This document shows, one piece after another, positions 35,629 to 43,913 of a DNA stretch of 61,499 bases. The position numbers and the translations under genes were made by a program. The stretch is from positions 1-61,499 of the forward strand of contig JANQOV010000091.1 of NCBI GenBank assembly GCA_028285645.1, in the 5' to 3' direction. This DNA comes from Hyphococcus sp. (GTDB taxonomy: Bacteria; Pseudomonadota; Alphaproteobacteria; Caulobacterales; Parvularculaceae). The notes under the pieces were generated by a model that searched no databases, had not been told where the DNA came from, and saw only the letters and a list, made by a program, of their open reading frames with translations. The stretch's first letter is position 1. Each line of letters starts with the position of its first letter.

Positions 35629-35907
35629 CTATGTCTTCAATTCAACATCAACGAGTTTGCCACGTTTGATGCGGCATTGCGCAGTCATGCGTTCGCCGTC
35701 AGCGGTAGGAATTAATCGAACAACAACGCGCTTGACCGAACCGCCGCTGCCGGAAACGAAATCAACGCGGTAATTATCCATATCCGCGAGTCCTTGTTCC
35801 TCGATAGCTGCCGCGCAGATATCGACGCGTTCATTCCATTCTGATGCCTGAGCGCCGGTGGTCGCCAAAGCGAAAAAACCGGCGGCGGGGACGATATATT
35901 TCAACAT
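35629..35907 (-). CDS. Small secreted protein of unknown function
   Basis: A 92-residue protein with a Sec signal peptide (MLKYIVPAAGFFALATTGAQA, then SEWNERVDICAAAI). The mature part has two Cys residues that could form a disulfide, and alternating Val/Arg-rich stretches predicting beta strands (VKRVVVRLIPT, RIKRGKLVDVEL). I do not recognise the family. Its own U-tailed terminator and a divergent regulator gene upstream suggest a single-gene transcript. Being small and exported, it could be an inhibitor, a binding protein or a stress protein; the sequence does not decide. Confidence 0.75.
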   Translation of the reverse strand: MLKYIVPAAGFFALATTGAQASEWNERVDICAAAIEEQGLADMDNYRVDFVSGSGGSVKRVVVRLIPTADGERMTAQCRIKRGKLVDVELKT

Positions 35908-35965
35908 TCAAGGCCTCCATTCTGTTTCCGCGCCACGAACTCGGCGCTTTTAATTAACGCTCCGT

Positions 35966-35993
35966 TTGACAGTGCTTTAGTTATTGCTATATG
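35966..35993 (+). promoter_or_regulatory. Candidate sigma-70 promoter of the HxlR regulator gene
   Basis: A perfect -35 TTGACA (35966-35971) is followed at 16 bp by TATATG (35988-35993), reading toward the regulator. The predicted start lies near 36000, about 100 nt before the ATG, with the palindrome at 36018-36040 inside the leader. Confidence 0.45.
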
Positions 35994-36017
35994 TTTTTAA
36001 AGTGTCAACTATTTTTT

Positions 36018-36040
36018 TAACAAAAGGCTGCTTTTTGTTA
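36018..36040. promoter_or_regulatory. Candidate operator: 8-bp inverted repeat in the HxlR leader
   Basis: TAACAAAA and its exact reverse complement TTTTGTTA are separated by 7 bp and lie about 63 bp upstream of the regulator ATG, downstream of the candidate promoter. Such a site fits a dimeric winged-helix repressor that regulates its own gene; this is inference. Confidence 0.4.
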
Positions 36041-36102
36041 TGCTACGAAAAAATGACAGGGAGGACGGCGGGCGCCCGCCCCAAAAAAGGACAACAAAAA
36101 CA

Positions 36103-36819
36103 ATGGCGCGAACCTACAATCAGGAATGCATTCTCGCCCACGCGCTAGACTTGCTGGGCGAGCGTTGGACGCTTCTAATTTTGCGGGAGCTATTTCTCGG
36201 CCCACAGCGGTTTGGCGACCTTCAGGCGGGGTTGCCCGGAATCGGCGCCAATTTGTTGAGCAAGCGTCTCAAAGAACTTGAACAGGCAGGGCTAATCATT
36301 GGTCCGACGTCCGCTGACTCCCGGGGTGGTTACAAGTTGTCCTCAAGCGGCGAAGATTTGAGGCCGACAGTGCGCGCGATGATGCACTGGTCTATCTGTT
36401 ATTTCATGGAGCGGCCCGAAGCGTCGCTTGCTCATCAGTGCATCTACTCAAATGACTTGCGGCCGGATTCCGTCGCGCTTGTCATCGAACTTGTCGCCGA
36501 AGAATGCCCGGACGACACGTTGAACTACGTCGCGCATCTCATGATCGATGATCTTGCCTACACTGTTTACTATATGAACGGAGAGATGATTGCGCAACGC
36601 GGCGCTGACGCGCCTGCAGTTGCGACAGTATCCGCAAGCGTCGCAACTTTTATGCAGGCCCTGCGCAAGGAACTCTCATTGGCGGAAGCAACAAAACGCA
36701 TGAAATTTGACGGCGACGAGAAAGTGTTGAGCCACCTTTTGGCGTGCATCACACATACTGACCCAGTAACAAAAAAGGCCCGCAGCAAACCAACAGAGAA
36801 AATGAAAGCTGCGTCCTAA
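36103..36819 (+). CDS. HxlR-family winged-helix transcriptional regulator with SCP2-like C-terminus
   Basis: A 238-residue regulator. Residues about 1-95 form the HxlR winged helix (HALDLLGERWTLLILREL, RFGDLQAGLPGIGANLLSKRLKELEQAGLI). The C-terminal 110 residues resemble the sterol-carrier-like domain found on some HxlR proteins (LMIDDLAYTVYYMNGEMIAQ), suggesting ligand binding. ATG 36103 is chosen since the helix begins there; the longer frame from 36040 lies within the leader. It faces the CoA-transferase pair convergently. Effector unknown. Confidence 0.85.
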   Translation: MARTYNQECILAHALDLLGERWTLLILRELFLGPQRFGDLQAGLPGIGANLLSKRLKELEQAGLIIGPTSADSRGGYKLSSSGEDLRPTVRAMMHWSICYFMERPEASLAHQCIYSNDLRPDSVALVIELVAEECPDDTLNYVAHLMIDDLAYTVYYMNGEMIAQRGADAPAVATVSASVATFMQALRKELSLAEATKRMKFDGDEKVLSHLLACITHTDPVTKKARSKPTEKMKAAS

Positions 36820-36868
36820 AGCCCTCTACGTGGAGGAATTTACCTTCGCGTGTGCGAGCGCAACGCAA

Positions 36869-37504
36869 TTACAAGCTGGCTTCGAACGTCGCTTCCGTTT
36901 GCTCATTGACATCGCCGACAGTGACGCCTGGAGCAAGTTCGACTAGCTTCATTCCGCTTTCGTCGATCGTAAAAACCCCAAGGTTCGTGATTATCATGTC
37001 AACGACGCCCTGTCCCGTCAGCGGCAGAGAGCACTCGTGCAAGAGTTTCGGGTCGCCCTTTTTTGAAGCATGATCCATCACAACGACAACGCGCTTGACG
37101 CCGGCGACAAGGTCCATGGCTCCGCCCATGCCTTTGACCATTTTCCCCGGGATCATCCAGTTGGCGAGGTCGCCTTTTTCAGAGACTTCCATGGCGCCGA
37201 GGATCGACAAATCGATATGCCCACCGCGGATCATGCCAAATGAATCAGCGCTTGAAAAATACGATGTCCGGCGCAGTTCCGTAATCGTTTGTTTACCGGC
37301 GTTGATAAGGTCGGGATCGACTTCGTCATCGTACGGAAAAGGCCCCATGCCAAGCATGCCGTTTTCCGATTGCAGCGTTACATCGACGCCTTCTGGAATA
37401 TAGTTCGCGACAAGCGTCGGAATGCCGATGCCAAGATTGACGTAAAATCCATCTTGAAGTTCCTGCGCGGCGCGGCGCGCCATATCATTGCGGTCCCAGG
37501 GCAT
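36869..37504 (-). CDS. scoB: 3-oxoacid CoA-transferase subunit B
   Basis: A 211-residue beta subunit of a family I CoA-transferase, which moves CoA from succinyl-CoA to acetoacetate or another 3-oxoacid. It has GFYVNLGIGIPTLVANYIP and the catalytic Glu47 in the QSENGMLG motif. ATG 37504 overlaps the stop of subunit A (TGATG), indicating translational coupling; the TTG at 37507 is not used in my call. It faces the HxlR gene convergently. Confidence 0.93.
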   Translation of the reverse strand: MPWDRNDMARRAAQELQDGFYVNLGIGIPTLVANYIPEGVDVTLQSENGMLGMGPFPYDDEVDPDLINAGKQTITELRRTSYFSSADSFGMIRGGHIDLSILGAMEVSEKGDLANWMIPGKMVKGMGGAMDLVAGVKRVVVVMDHASKKGDPKLLHECSLPLTGQGVVDMIITNLGVFTIDESGMKLVELAPGVTVGDVNEQTEATFEASL

Positions 37505-38208
37505 CAAGCATTCTCCCTTTCACGTATTGTGCGTTGTTCGATACGTTTTTCATGTTCGCCCTTGATGAGGCGCTGCACGAATATGCCAGGCGTATGAATG
37601 CAATCGGGATCAAGCGATCCTAATGGCGCTAGCTCTTCAACCTCCGCCACGGTGACCTTTCCAGCGGTCGCCATCATCGGGTTAAAGTTTCTCGCTGTTT
37701 TTCTGAAAATCAGGTTGCCTTGCTCATCACCTTTCCAGGCTTTGACGATTGACAAATCCGCAACAAGGCCGGTCTCCAGAATGTACGTCTCGCCGCCAAA
37801 CTCTTTGTGTTCCTTGCCGTCAGCGATAATCGTCCCAACACCGGTTTTTGTGTAGAAGCCCGGAATGCCGGCACCGCCGGCCCGGCAGCGCTCAGCAAGA
37901 GTGCCTTGCGGATTGAACTCAAGCTCCAGTTCTCCTGATAAATATTGCCGCTCAAACTCTTTGTTTTCCCCCACATAGGACGAAATCATTTTTTTGATTT
38001 GCCGCGTCTGCAGGAGCAGTCCCAACCCGAAATCATCGACGCCCGCATTGTTGGAAATGACCGTGAGGTCTTTGACGCCAGAGTCACGCAACGCCAAAAT
38101 GAGATTCTCCGGGATGCCGCAAAGGCCGAATCCGCCCGCCATTATCGTCATACCGTCAAACAGAACGCCATCAAGCGCAGCAACGGCGTCATCGTGTAGT
38201 TTCTTCAT
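37504..38208 (-). CDS. scoA: 3-oxoacid CoA-transferase subunit A
   Basis: A 234-residue alpha subunit of the same CoA-transferase ([45 protein letters not shown]). ATG 38208 has GGAGGC about 8 nt upstream; an earlier in-frame start at 38265 adds 19 non-conserved residues. It is the first gene of the pair and is divergent from the sulfotransferase-like gene, 65 bp away. Confidence 0.93.
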   Translation of the reverse strand: MKKLHDDAVAALDGVLFDGMTIMAGGFGLCGIPENLILALRDSGVKDLTVISNNAGVDDFGLGLLLQTRQIKKMISSYVGENKEFERQYLSGELELEFNPQGTLAERCRAGGAGIPGFYTKTGVGTIIADGKEHKEFGGETYILETGLVADLSIVKAWKGDEQGNLIFRKTARNFNPMMATAGKVTVAEVEELAPLGSLDPDCIHTPGIFVQRLIKGEHEKRIEQRTIRERENA

Positions 38209-38273
38209 CTGGCGCCTCCAAATTTGCAGGTTTCGACTAGCCCAAAAGCCGCTGATCGTCCACAACTGATCCG

Positions 38274-39317
38274 ATGAATCAGCTCGCCGTCCCGATCGAA
38301 CAACTTACCGGCGATCCCGCCTGGCTGCCTGACCGCCTCGACATGACGGGCGCGCGCATTTCTTTTGCCCACATGTCGCGGCAATCGATCGCCCGTGAAG
38401 CCTTTCTGGACGAGAGAAAAAATGAAAGCGTCACTAAAAACGCTATTGCTACATTGCAGTCTTTAGAGCCATTCGTGGAAGCGACGACTTCCGCTCCGGC
38501 TTTTATTTTTCATACGGCGTTTTGTTGTTCGACCCTGTTGGCTAGGGCGCTCGACGTTCCAGGCAAAACGCTGGCCCTCAAGGAGCCGAGTATATTGCGG
38601 GACGTTTCCGACGCGCATCGCATGATACAATCAAACGCCGAGCGCGCCGGCGTGGAACAGGCATATGATATTGCGCTTTCGTTGATCTCCCGACCCCACC
38701 ACGCCGAAGAAAGGACTGTCATCAAGCCCACCAACACCGCCAACAATTTGGCGCCGATCGTCGCCAGGTCAGGCGCGCGAGTCCTGATACTTTACGGGGA
38801 CCTCAAGGGTTTTTTGGTGTCGGTCTTAAAAAAGGGCGAGGTTTGCAAGGAATTTGTCCGCAAGCAGTACAACATTTTCGCGTTAGAAAATGAAGGAGTC
38901 GGTGCCATACCCGAACGCCAGGCGCTGGGTTTTACAGATTTGCAGATCGCCGCGCTCGTCTGGCGGCACCAAATGGAACTATTCGCAAACCTCCTTGCGG
39001 CGCCTGCTGCTAACAATCTGCGATCGCTCGATTTTCGTCGCTTGCTTGAAAACCCAAAAGCAACACTCGCCGCTGTTAACGCGCACCTTAAACTCGGTCT
39101 CTCTGAAGAAGAGATTGCCGCAGTAGTCAATGGACCAGTGTTTTCGACAAACGCCAAATTCGGCGACCAGGCCTACGACTCAGAATCCCGCGCGCGAGAC
39201 GAACAGGCATTACTCTCTCAGCACAACGAAGCGCTAACGATGATCGAACGCTGGGCGACGCGAGTGAAGCTCGCCCATGATGTTCCTGACACCTTGCCGC
39301 GCTCACTGATGAACTAG
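38274..39317 (+). CDS. Sulfotransferase-like P-loop protein
   Basis: A 347-residue protein. The segment [19 protein letters not shown] (about 78-96) looks like a modified 5'-phosphosulfate-binding loop of the sulfotransferase family, with Cys-Cys-Ser-Thr in place of the usual Arg-Ser-Gly-Thr. [11 protein letters not shown] follows and [21 protein letters not shown] resembles the 3'-phosphate-binding region. The C-terminal half is helical. The family assignment is by pattern only; activity and acceptor are unknown. Divergent from the CoA-transferase genes. Confidence 0.6.
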   Translation: MNQLAVPIEQLTGDPAWLPDRLDMTGARISFAHMSRQSIAREAFLDERKNESVTKNAIATLQSLEPFVEATTSAPAFIFHTAFCCSTLLARALDVPGKTLALKEPSILRDVSDAHRMIQSNAERAGVEQAYDIALSLISRPHHAEERTVIKPTNTANNLAPIVARSGARVLILYGDLKGFLVSVLKKGEVCKEFVRKQYNIFALENEGVGAIPERQALGFTDLQIAALVWRHQMELFANLLAAPAANNLRSLDFRRLLENPKATLAAVNAHLKLGLSEEEIAAVVNGPVFSTNAKFGDQAYDSESRARDEQALLSQHNEALTMIERWATRVKLAHDVPDTLPRSLMN

Positions 39318-39398
39318 CCAACGCCATCGGCCATCAGTCTTCAGGCCCAACGGTCATGAAACACTTCTCAAGCGTCTCACTTTCCGTAATATGGCAAA

Positions 39399-40796
39399 AT
39401 GCGCGCTTCTTCCTTTCTCCGCATCACCATTTCGATTGTTGCAATCGCAGCGGTCGTCGGAATTTTGGTTGTCGGCGTCCGCGTGGACCGCATTGCTCGG
39501 ATCGGCGCGGGATATAAGGCCAAAATCCTGTGTTCGGAAACCTTCGTCGCCAAGCGCGATTCGGCTCGTATCGCCGCCATTGAATTTGAGAATATCGATC
39601 CAACTATGGCGAAGATTGGAACATCATTGGATGAAACACGAAAGACCGTACGCGCATCGGCGTTCGGCCTTGGACGTGCGCAAGCGGTTTATCGCGACGG
39701 ATATGGCTGTACGCTGGCCAATGCCGGACGCATTGCCCCGCTGCCGGCGCTGCCGCCAATGGCGGCATCTGATCCATGGCCAGAAGCGCCGCCGGTTTCC
39801 GGGCGCGCTCTTGCCTGGATCGATTACGCTGCGGTCGATTATGCGCTTAGCCGTGCGATGGATGACGCAACCGCCGGCCATCGCGCTCTGATTGTTGTTG
39901 TCGATGGCAAAGTCATCGACGAGCGCTACGCCGTCGGCTTTGACCAGGATACGCCCATGCTTGGCTGGTCGATGTCAAAAAGTATTCTGGCGACGCTGAT
40001 CGGAGCGGCGCAACATAATGGCTTGTTGAAAGTGACGGAGCCGGCGCCGGTCAGCGATTGGAGCGATGGCGACATCCGCACTCGGATCACCTGGAACAAT
40101 CTCTTGCAGATGCAGAGTGGCTTGAGATTTGACGAAGACTATGAAAATCCGATCTCCGACGTAAACCGCATGCTTTTCGAGCGCGCAGACACAGGCAAGT
40201 TCGCCGCAGAAAAACCAAGCTACGTGCGCTTCGGCTCTCTGTGGTCCTATTCCAGCGGCACAACGAACTTGCTTTCGCGCACGCTTAGAGAAACGCTTGA
40301 AGCGAACGCCCAAACGATCCATGGCTTCGCGCGCGATGCGCTGTTCGATCCTGTTGGCGCGACTAGTTTCGTCATGGAGCCTGATGCGTCCGGCACGCCT
40401 ATTGGGTCCTCATTTATGTATGCAACACCGCGCGATTGGGCCCGCATTGGCCAACTCTACTTGCAAGACGGCGTCTGGAACGGCAAGCGCATCCTGCCTG
40501 AGGGATGGGTTCGCTACGCAACCGAACCGGCGGCTGCATCAGACAATCAGTATGGCGCACACTTATGGCTAAATGGCGATGGCGCCGCTGAGCGCGAACG
40601 GTTCTTTACCGGCTTGCCAGAGGACGCCTACTTTATGGCGGGCCATGACGGGCAATACACGATCATCATTCCGTCGAAAGATCTGGTGATCGTTCGAATG
40701 GGCATCACCCGCAACGCCGATCCCATCAACGTCGTACGCCCTGTTGTTGAGGACATTTATCAGGCGGTCGGCATGGCGCCGTCGGACGCTTCGTGA
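39399..40796 (+). CDS. Serine beta-lactamase-fold hydrolase (class C/esterase-like)
   Basis: A 465-residue protein with an N-terminal membrane anchor (about 8-28). The catalytic SxxK is S191-M-S-K194 (GWSMSKSILATL); the YxN-like position is YSSGTTN (WSYSSGTTNLLSRT), and GHDGQYTIIIPS fits the HxG/KTG strand. Such proteins (EstB/AmpC-like, 6-aminohexanoate-dimer hydrolase-like) act on amide or ester bonds in the periplasm. The stop overlaps the next gene's start (GTGA). Confidence 0.85.
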   Translation: MRASSFLRITISIVAIAAVVGILVVGVRVDRIARIGAGYKAKILCSETFVAKRDSARIAAIEFENIDPTMAKIGTSLDETRKTVRASAFGLGRAQAVYRDGYGCTLANAGRIAPLPALPPMAASDPWPEAPPVSGRALAWIDYAAVDYALSRAMDDATAGHRALIVVVDGKVIDERYAVGFDQDTPMLGWSMSKSILATLIGAAQHNGLLKVTEPAPVSDWSDGDIRTRITWNNLLQMQSGLRFDEDYENPISDVNRMLFERADTGKFAAEKPSYVRFGSLWSYSSGTTNLLSRTLRETLEANAQTIHGFARDALFDPVGATSFVMEPDASGTPIGSSFMYATPRDWARIGQLYLQDGVWNGKRILPEGWVRYATEPAAASDNQYGAHLWLNGDGAAERERFFTGLPEDAYFMAGHDGQYTIIIPSKDLVIVRMGITRNADPINVVRPVVEDIYQAVGMAPSDAS

Positions 40797-41197
40797 ATCG
40801 ATCCTATCAGCGTCCGCCGACGCTCGAAGCCTTCGAGGGCATGGCGCAAGACGCATTTGATGCACTGCCTAACGCATTTAAAAAGCTGTGCGGCAATGTC
40901 GTCATTCATGTTGCGGATATTGCCGATGATGAAACATTACGCGCGCTTGAGATAAGGAATCCGCTCGAACTGAGCGGATTGTTCGAGGGCGTCGACCTGA
41001 AGCAACGCGGCGTCTCCAATCCCTATAGTTTTCCCAATCACGTGCATTTATACCGCCAGCCGATCATCGCGGAGTGGCGCGGGCGCGGCGACGTTTCACT
41101 ACAAGCGCTCATTTTCCATGTGCTGGTGCACGAAATCGGTCACCACTTCGGATTATCCGACGCGGAAATGCACGCTATCGAAGAAGAAGCTGGCTAG
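40793..41197 (+). CDS. Zincin-like metallopeptidase family protein
   Basis: A 134-residue protein with the zinc motif HEIGHH (H113-E114-xx-H117, plus H118) in VLVHEIGHHFGLSD. The C-terminal Glu-rich stretch (DAEMHAIEEEAG) may hold the third ligand. It corresponds to the small bacterial zincin family of about 130 residues found in Actinobacteria and Alphaproteobacteria. The start is GTG 40793 within the stop of the preceding gene, so the two are co-translated. Substrate unknown. Confidence 0.85.
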   Translation: MNRSYQRPPTLEAFEGMAQDAFDALPNAFKKLCGNVVIHVADIADDETLRALEIRNPLELSGLFEGVDLKQRGVSNPYSFPNHVHLYRQPIIAEWRGRGDVSLQALIFHVLVHEIGHHFGLSDAEMHAIEEEAG

Positions 41198-41203
41198 CAC
41201 TTG

Positions 41204-42955
41204 TCAATTCGATCTTTCGAGGGGCTTGAAACGCGACTCCAAAAGCTCCTTGCCGCCTTCGGGGCCAGCGTCTATTTGCGCCAGCAATCTTTTGCGATCG
41301 AGCTGCCTGAATTGCTGCACATAATCGTCGATCGTTGCATCATTGAGTCCCATGCGCGTAAGCGCTTCGCGCGCGATAAGCAGGCTCGACTCCAAGGTTT
41401 CGCGGACAATGACGTCAGCGCCGAGTGGCTGGAGTTCGATTTCATGCATGCGGTCGTGGGCGACGGCAATAATGACTGTATTCGGACTCTGCTCGCGTAG
41501 CGCTGCAACCGCGTGATTGACCGCTGAGGTATCGTCCATGCACAAAATCACTGCGCGCGCATCCATCGCGCCTGCGGTTTTTAAAATGTCAAGCCGCGCG
41601 CCGTCGCCATAATAAACTTTGAAACCAAACCGCTCGGCGTTGCGGATATGCGCCGGATCATTATCGATCGCTGTAACTTCGACGCCGGAGCTGCTCAAAA
41701 CCTGCGAAATAATCTGACCCATGCGACCAAAACCAACAATGATCACATGGTCTTTAGACGAAAACGGACCTTCCAGTCCCTCGGCGGAAACTTCCTCATT
41801 ATTTGTTGTAAAGCGTCGCGCCAGCGCCGTCAGAACAGGCGTTAGCATCATTGAAATGGTGATGATGGCGGACATAAGCGTCGCCTGGCCGCCAGTGAAC
41901 AACGCCGAGGCGGCGCCGAGGCTGATCACTACGAATGCAAATTCGCCGCCCTGGGAAAGCACCGCAGCAGTCTTAATCGCATCATCTCGGTTGGAGCCAA
42001 ATCGTTGCGCGATAAAATACAGAAGCAACATCTTCAAGACGACGAGGCCCAGCGCGCCGCCGAGCACGATCCACCAGTTTTCGGCGATTATGTTCAAGTC
42101 AAGGCGCATGCCGATGGAAATGAAAAACAATCCCAGCAGCAACCCGCGAAACGGTTCGATATCCGTCTCGATTTGATGCCGATAAGAGGACTCAGCCAGC
42201 AGAACGCCGGCAAGGAAGGCGCCAAGCGCCATGGAAAGACCCGCCCAGGAAACAGCCAGCGCAGTAAGCGCAACGACCAATAGCGCTGTCGCCGCGAAAA
42301 CTTCGCGCGAACCCGACCCCGCAACAATCCGGAAAATAGGGTTAAGGCCGTACCGGCCGATGAGGACGAGCGCCGCGATAACGCCAGCCGCCTTGAGCGC
42401 GCTGTCCCAGCCCGCCGCTTCTCCAACACCGCCGGCGACAAATGGAATGACTGCGAGCAACGGGATGACGGCGATATCTTGAAACAATACGATCGAGAAA
42501 GCGCGCGATCCGTAGTCTGTGTTTAAGTCACCCCGGTCGCGGAGCAATTGCAGAACAAATGCGGTTGAGGAGAACGCGAAGGAAAGTCCCGCGATGATCG
42601 CCGCGGTCGCGGGCATCACCCCTGCGGCGACAAAAATGCCGGCGATGACAACCCCGGTGATGCCCATTTGCGCGGCGCCGAGGCCAAAGATGTTTTTGCG
42701 CATCGACCATAGCCGCGAAAGGGAGAGTTCGAGCCCGATAACAAACAAAAAGAGCACCACGCCGAGTTCAGCGACATGGAAGACGCCTTCTTCTTCATGG
42801 AGAAGGTCGAGCACGAACGGACCGGCGATGACCCCGGCGGCGAGATAGCCGAGGATCGCGCCCAACTTGAAGCGGTTGAAGATTGGAACGGCGATCGCAG
42901 CGGCGCCCAGATAAGTCGCCGATTGTACGAGAAACTCAGTTTCTGATGCCGCCAT
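41204..42955 (-). CDS. CPA2-family monovalent cation:proton antiporter with TrkA-N domain (KefB-like)
   Basis: A 583-residue inner-membrane protein. Residues 1-390 hold about 12 helices of the Na+/H+ exchanger fold (FNRFKLGAILGYLAAGVIAGP; FKLGAILG; SFAFSSTAFVLQLL). The C-terminal 150 residues hold a TrkA-N/RCK domain (VIIVGFGRMGQIISQVL ... VTAIDNDPAHI). KefB/KefC relatives export K+ in exchange for H+ under electrophile control; no KefF/KefG partner is adjacent. It faces the zincin gene convergently (6 bp) and lies 3 bp past argC. Confidence 0.92.
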   Translation of the reverse strand: MAASETEFLVQSATYLGAAAIAVPIFNRFKLGAILGYLAAGVIAGPFVLDLLHEEEGVFHVAELGVVLFLFVIGLELSLSRLWSMRKNIFGLGAAQMGITGVVIAGIFVAAGVMPATAAIIAGLSFAFSSTAFVLQLLRDRGDLNTDYGSRAFSIVLFQDIAVIPLLAVIPFVAGGVGEAAGWDSALKAAGVIAALVLIGRYGLNPIFRIVAGSGSREVFAATALLVVALTALAVSWAGLSMALGAFLAGVLLAESSYRHQIETDIEPFRGLLLGLFFISIGMRLDLNIIAENWWIVLGGALGLVVLKMLLLYFIAQRFGSNRDDAIKTAAVLSQGGEFAFVVISLGAASALFTGGQATLMSAIITISMMLTPVLTALARRFTTNNEEVSAEGLEGPFSSKDHVIIVGFGRMGQIISQVLSSSGVEVTAIDNDPAHIRNAERFGFKVYYGDGARLDILKTAGAMDARAVILCMDDTSAVNHAVAALREQSPNTVIIAVAHDRMHEIELQPLGADVIVRETLESSLLIAREALTRMGLNDATIDDYVQQFRQLDRKRLLAQIDAGPEGGKELLESRFKPLERSN

Positions 42956-42958
42956 TTG

Positions 42959-43909
42959 TTAGGTCGCAATCCCCGTCAATTCATGAAGACCAAGCGCCAG
43001 ATTGACATTTTGAATGGCCTGCACCGCAGCGCCCTTCAACAAATTGTCTTCCGCGGCGACGACGACCACGTGTTTACCGTCGTCGCTCACGTCAAAACCA
43101 CCGATGAGAACCCCCTTGCGGCTAGTTCCGTCTTTGAGTTCCGGCGGCGCATTTCTGAGGCTGATCAATGGCTCATCTTTATAGTGTGTTTCGAACAAAC
43201 CTGCAAGCTCTGTTTTCGACATTTCCTCCGTAAGCGGAATATTTGCCGTGACCAGCAGTCCCGAAAAGGCGGGATGTACATGCGGCAAAAACCGCACCGG
43301 CCTGCCGAGATGATGCGTTGCCTCACGCTCATGTTTATGACCAACGAGGGCGTAGGGCATAAGATTATCTTTTAGGCGCTCGACGTCGTTTTTTGGCGAT
43401 GGCGTAGAACCGGCGCCGGAATAGCCTGAGACGCCGAACACCGTTGGCGCGCCGTCAAATTTTTCAACCAGGGGCGCCAGCGCCAATTGCGTAGCGGTTG
43501 CATAACAGCCGGGATTGGCGATGCGTTTTTCACCCTTGATGGCGGCGCGATTGAGCTCAGGCAGGCCATAGGCCCAATTGTCGTTGAAGCGATGATCCGC
43601 CGACAGATCCACCAACACTCTTTTCGGCGCGATTTCTTCAAAAGCTGCGACATGATCCGCCGCAGCGCCGTCAGGCAGCGCAAGAATGACCACATCTGCT
43701 CGGCGCGCTGCGGCTTCCTCGGCGCTCAGCGCTTCGAAGATGCACTCGTCCTGATCTTCCGGGGCAATCTCTGTTACCCTACGTCCCGCCCATTCGCGGC
43801 TCACTGCATAAGCGAGCATCAACTCAGGATGACCCGCGATCAGGCGAATGAGTTCGCGCCCGGTGTGGCCGCGGGCGCCGATCAGTCCAACGAGAAAGGG
43901 TTCGGTCAT
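42959..43909 (-). CDS. argC: N-acetyl-gamma-glutamyl-phosphate reductase (ArgC)
   Basis: A 316-residue NADP-dependent enzyme of arginine biosynthesis that reduces N-acetylglutamyl phosphate to the semialdehyde. It shows GLIGARGHTGRELIRL at the N-terminus, and NPGCYATATQLAL with the catalytic Cys. ATG 43909 has AAGGAG about 9 nt upstream; the longer frame to 44065 would run into the preceding gene. It is encoded 4 bp after argB, which supplies its substrate, in the same operon. Confidence 0.96.
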   Translation of the reverse strand: MTEPFLVGLIGARGHTGRELIRLIAGHPELMLAYAVSREWAGRRVTEIAPEDQDECIFEALSAEEAAARRADVVILALPDGAAADHVAAFEEIAPKRVLVDLSADHRFNDNWAYGLPELNRAAIKGEKRIANPGCYATATQLALAPLVEKFDGAPTVFGVSGYSGAGSTPSPKNDVERLKDNLMPYALVGHKHEREATHHLGRPVRFLPHVHPAFSGLLVTANIPLTEEMSKTELAGLFETHYKDEPLISLRNAPPELKDGTSRKGVLIGGFDVSDDGKHVVVVAAEDNLLKGAAVQAIQNVNLALGLHELTGIAT

Positions 43910-43913
43910 GGAC

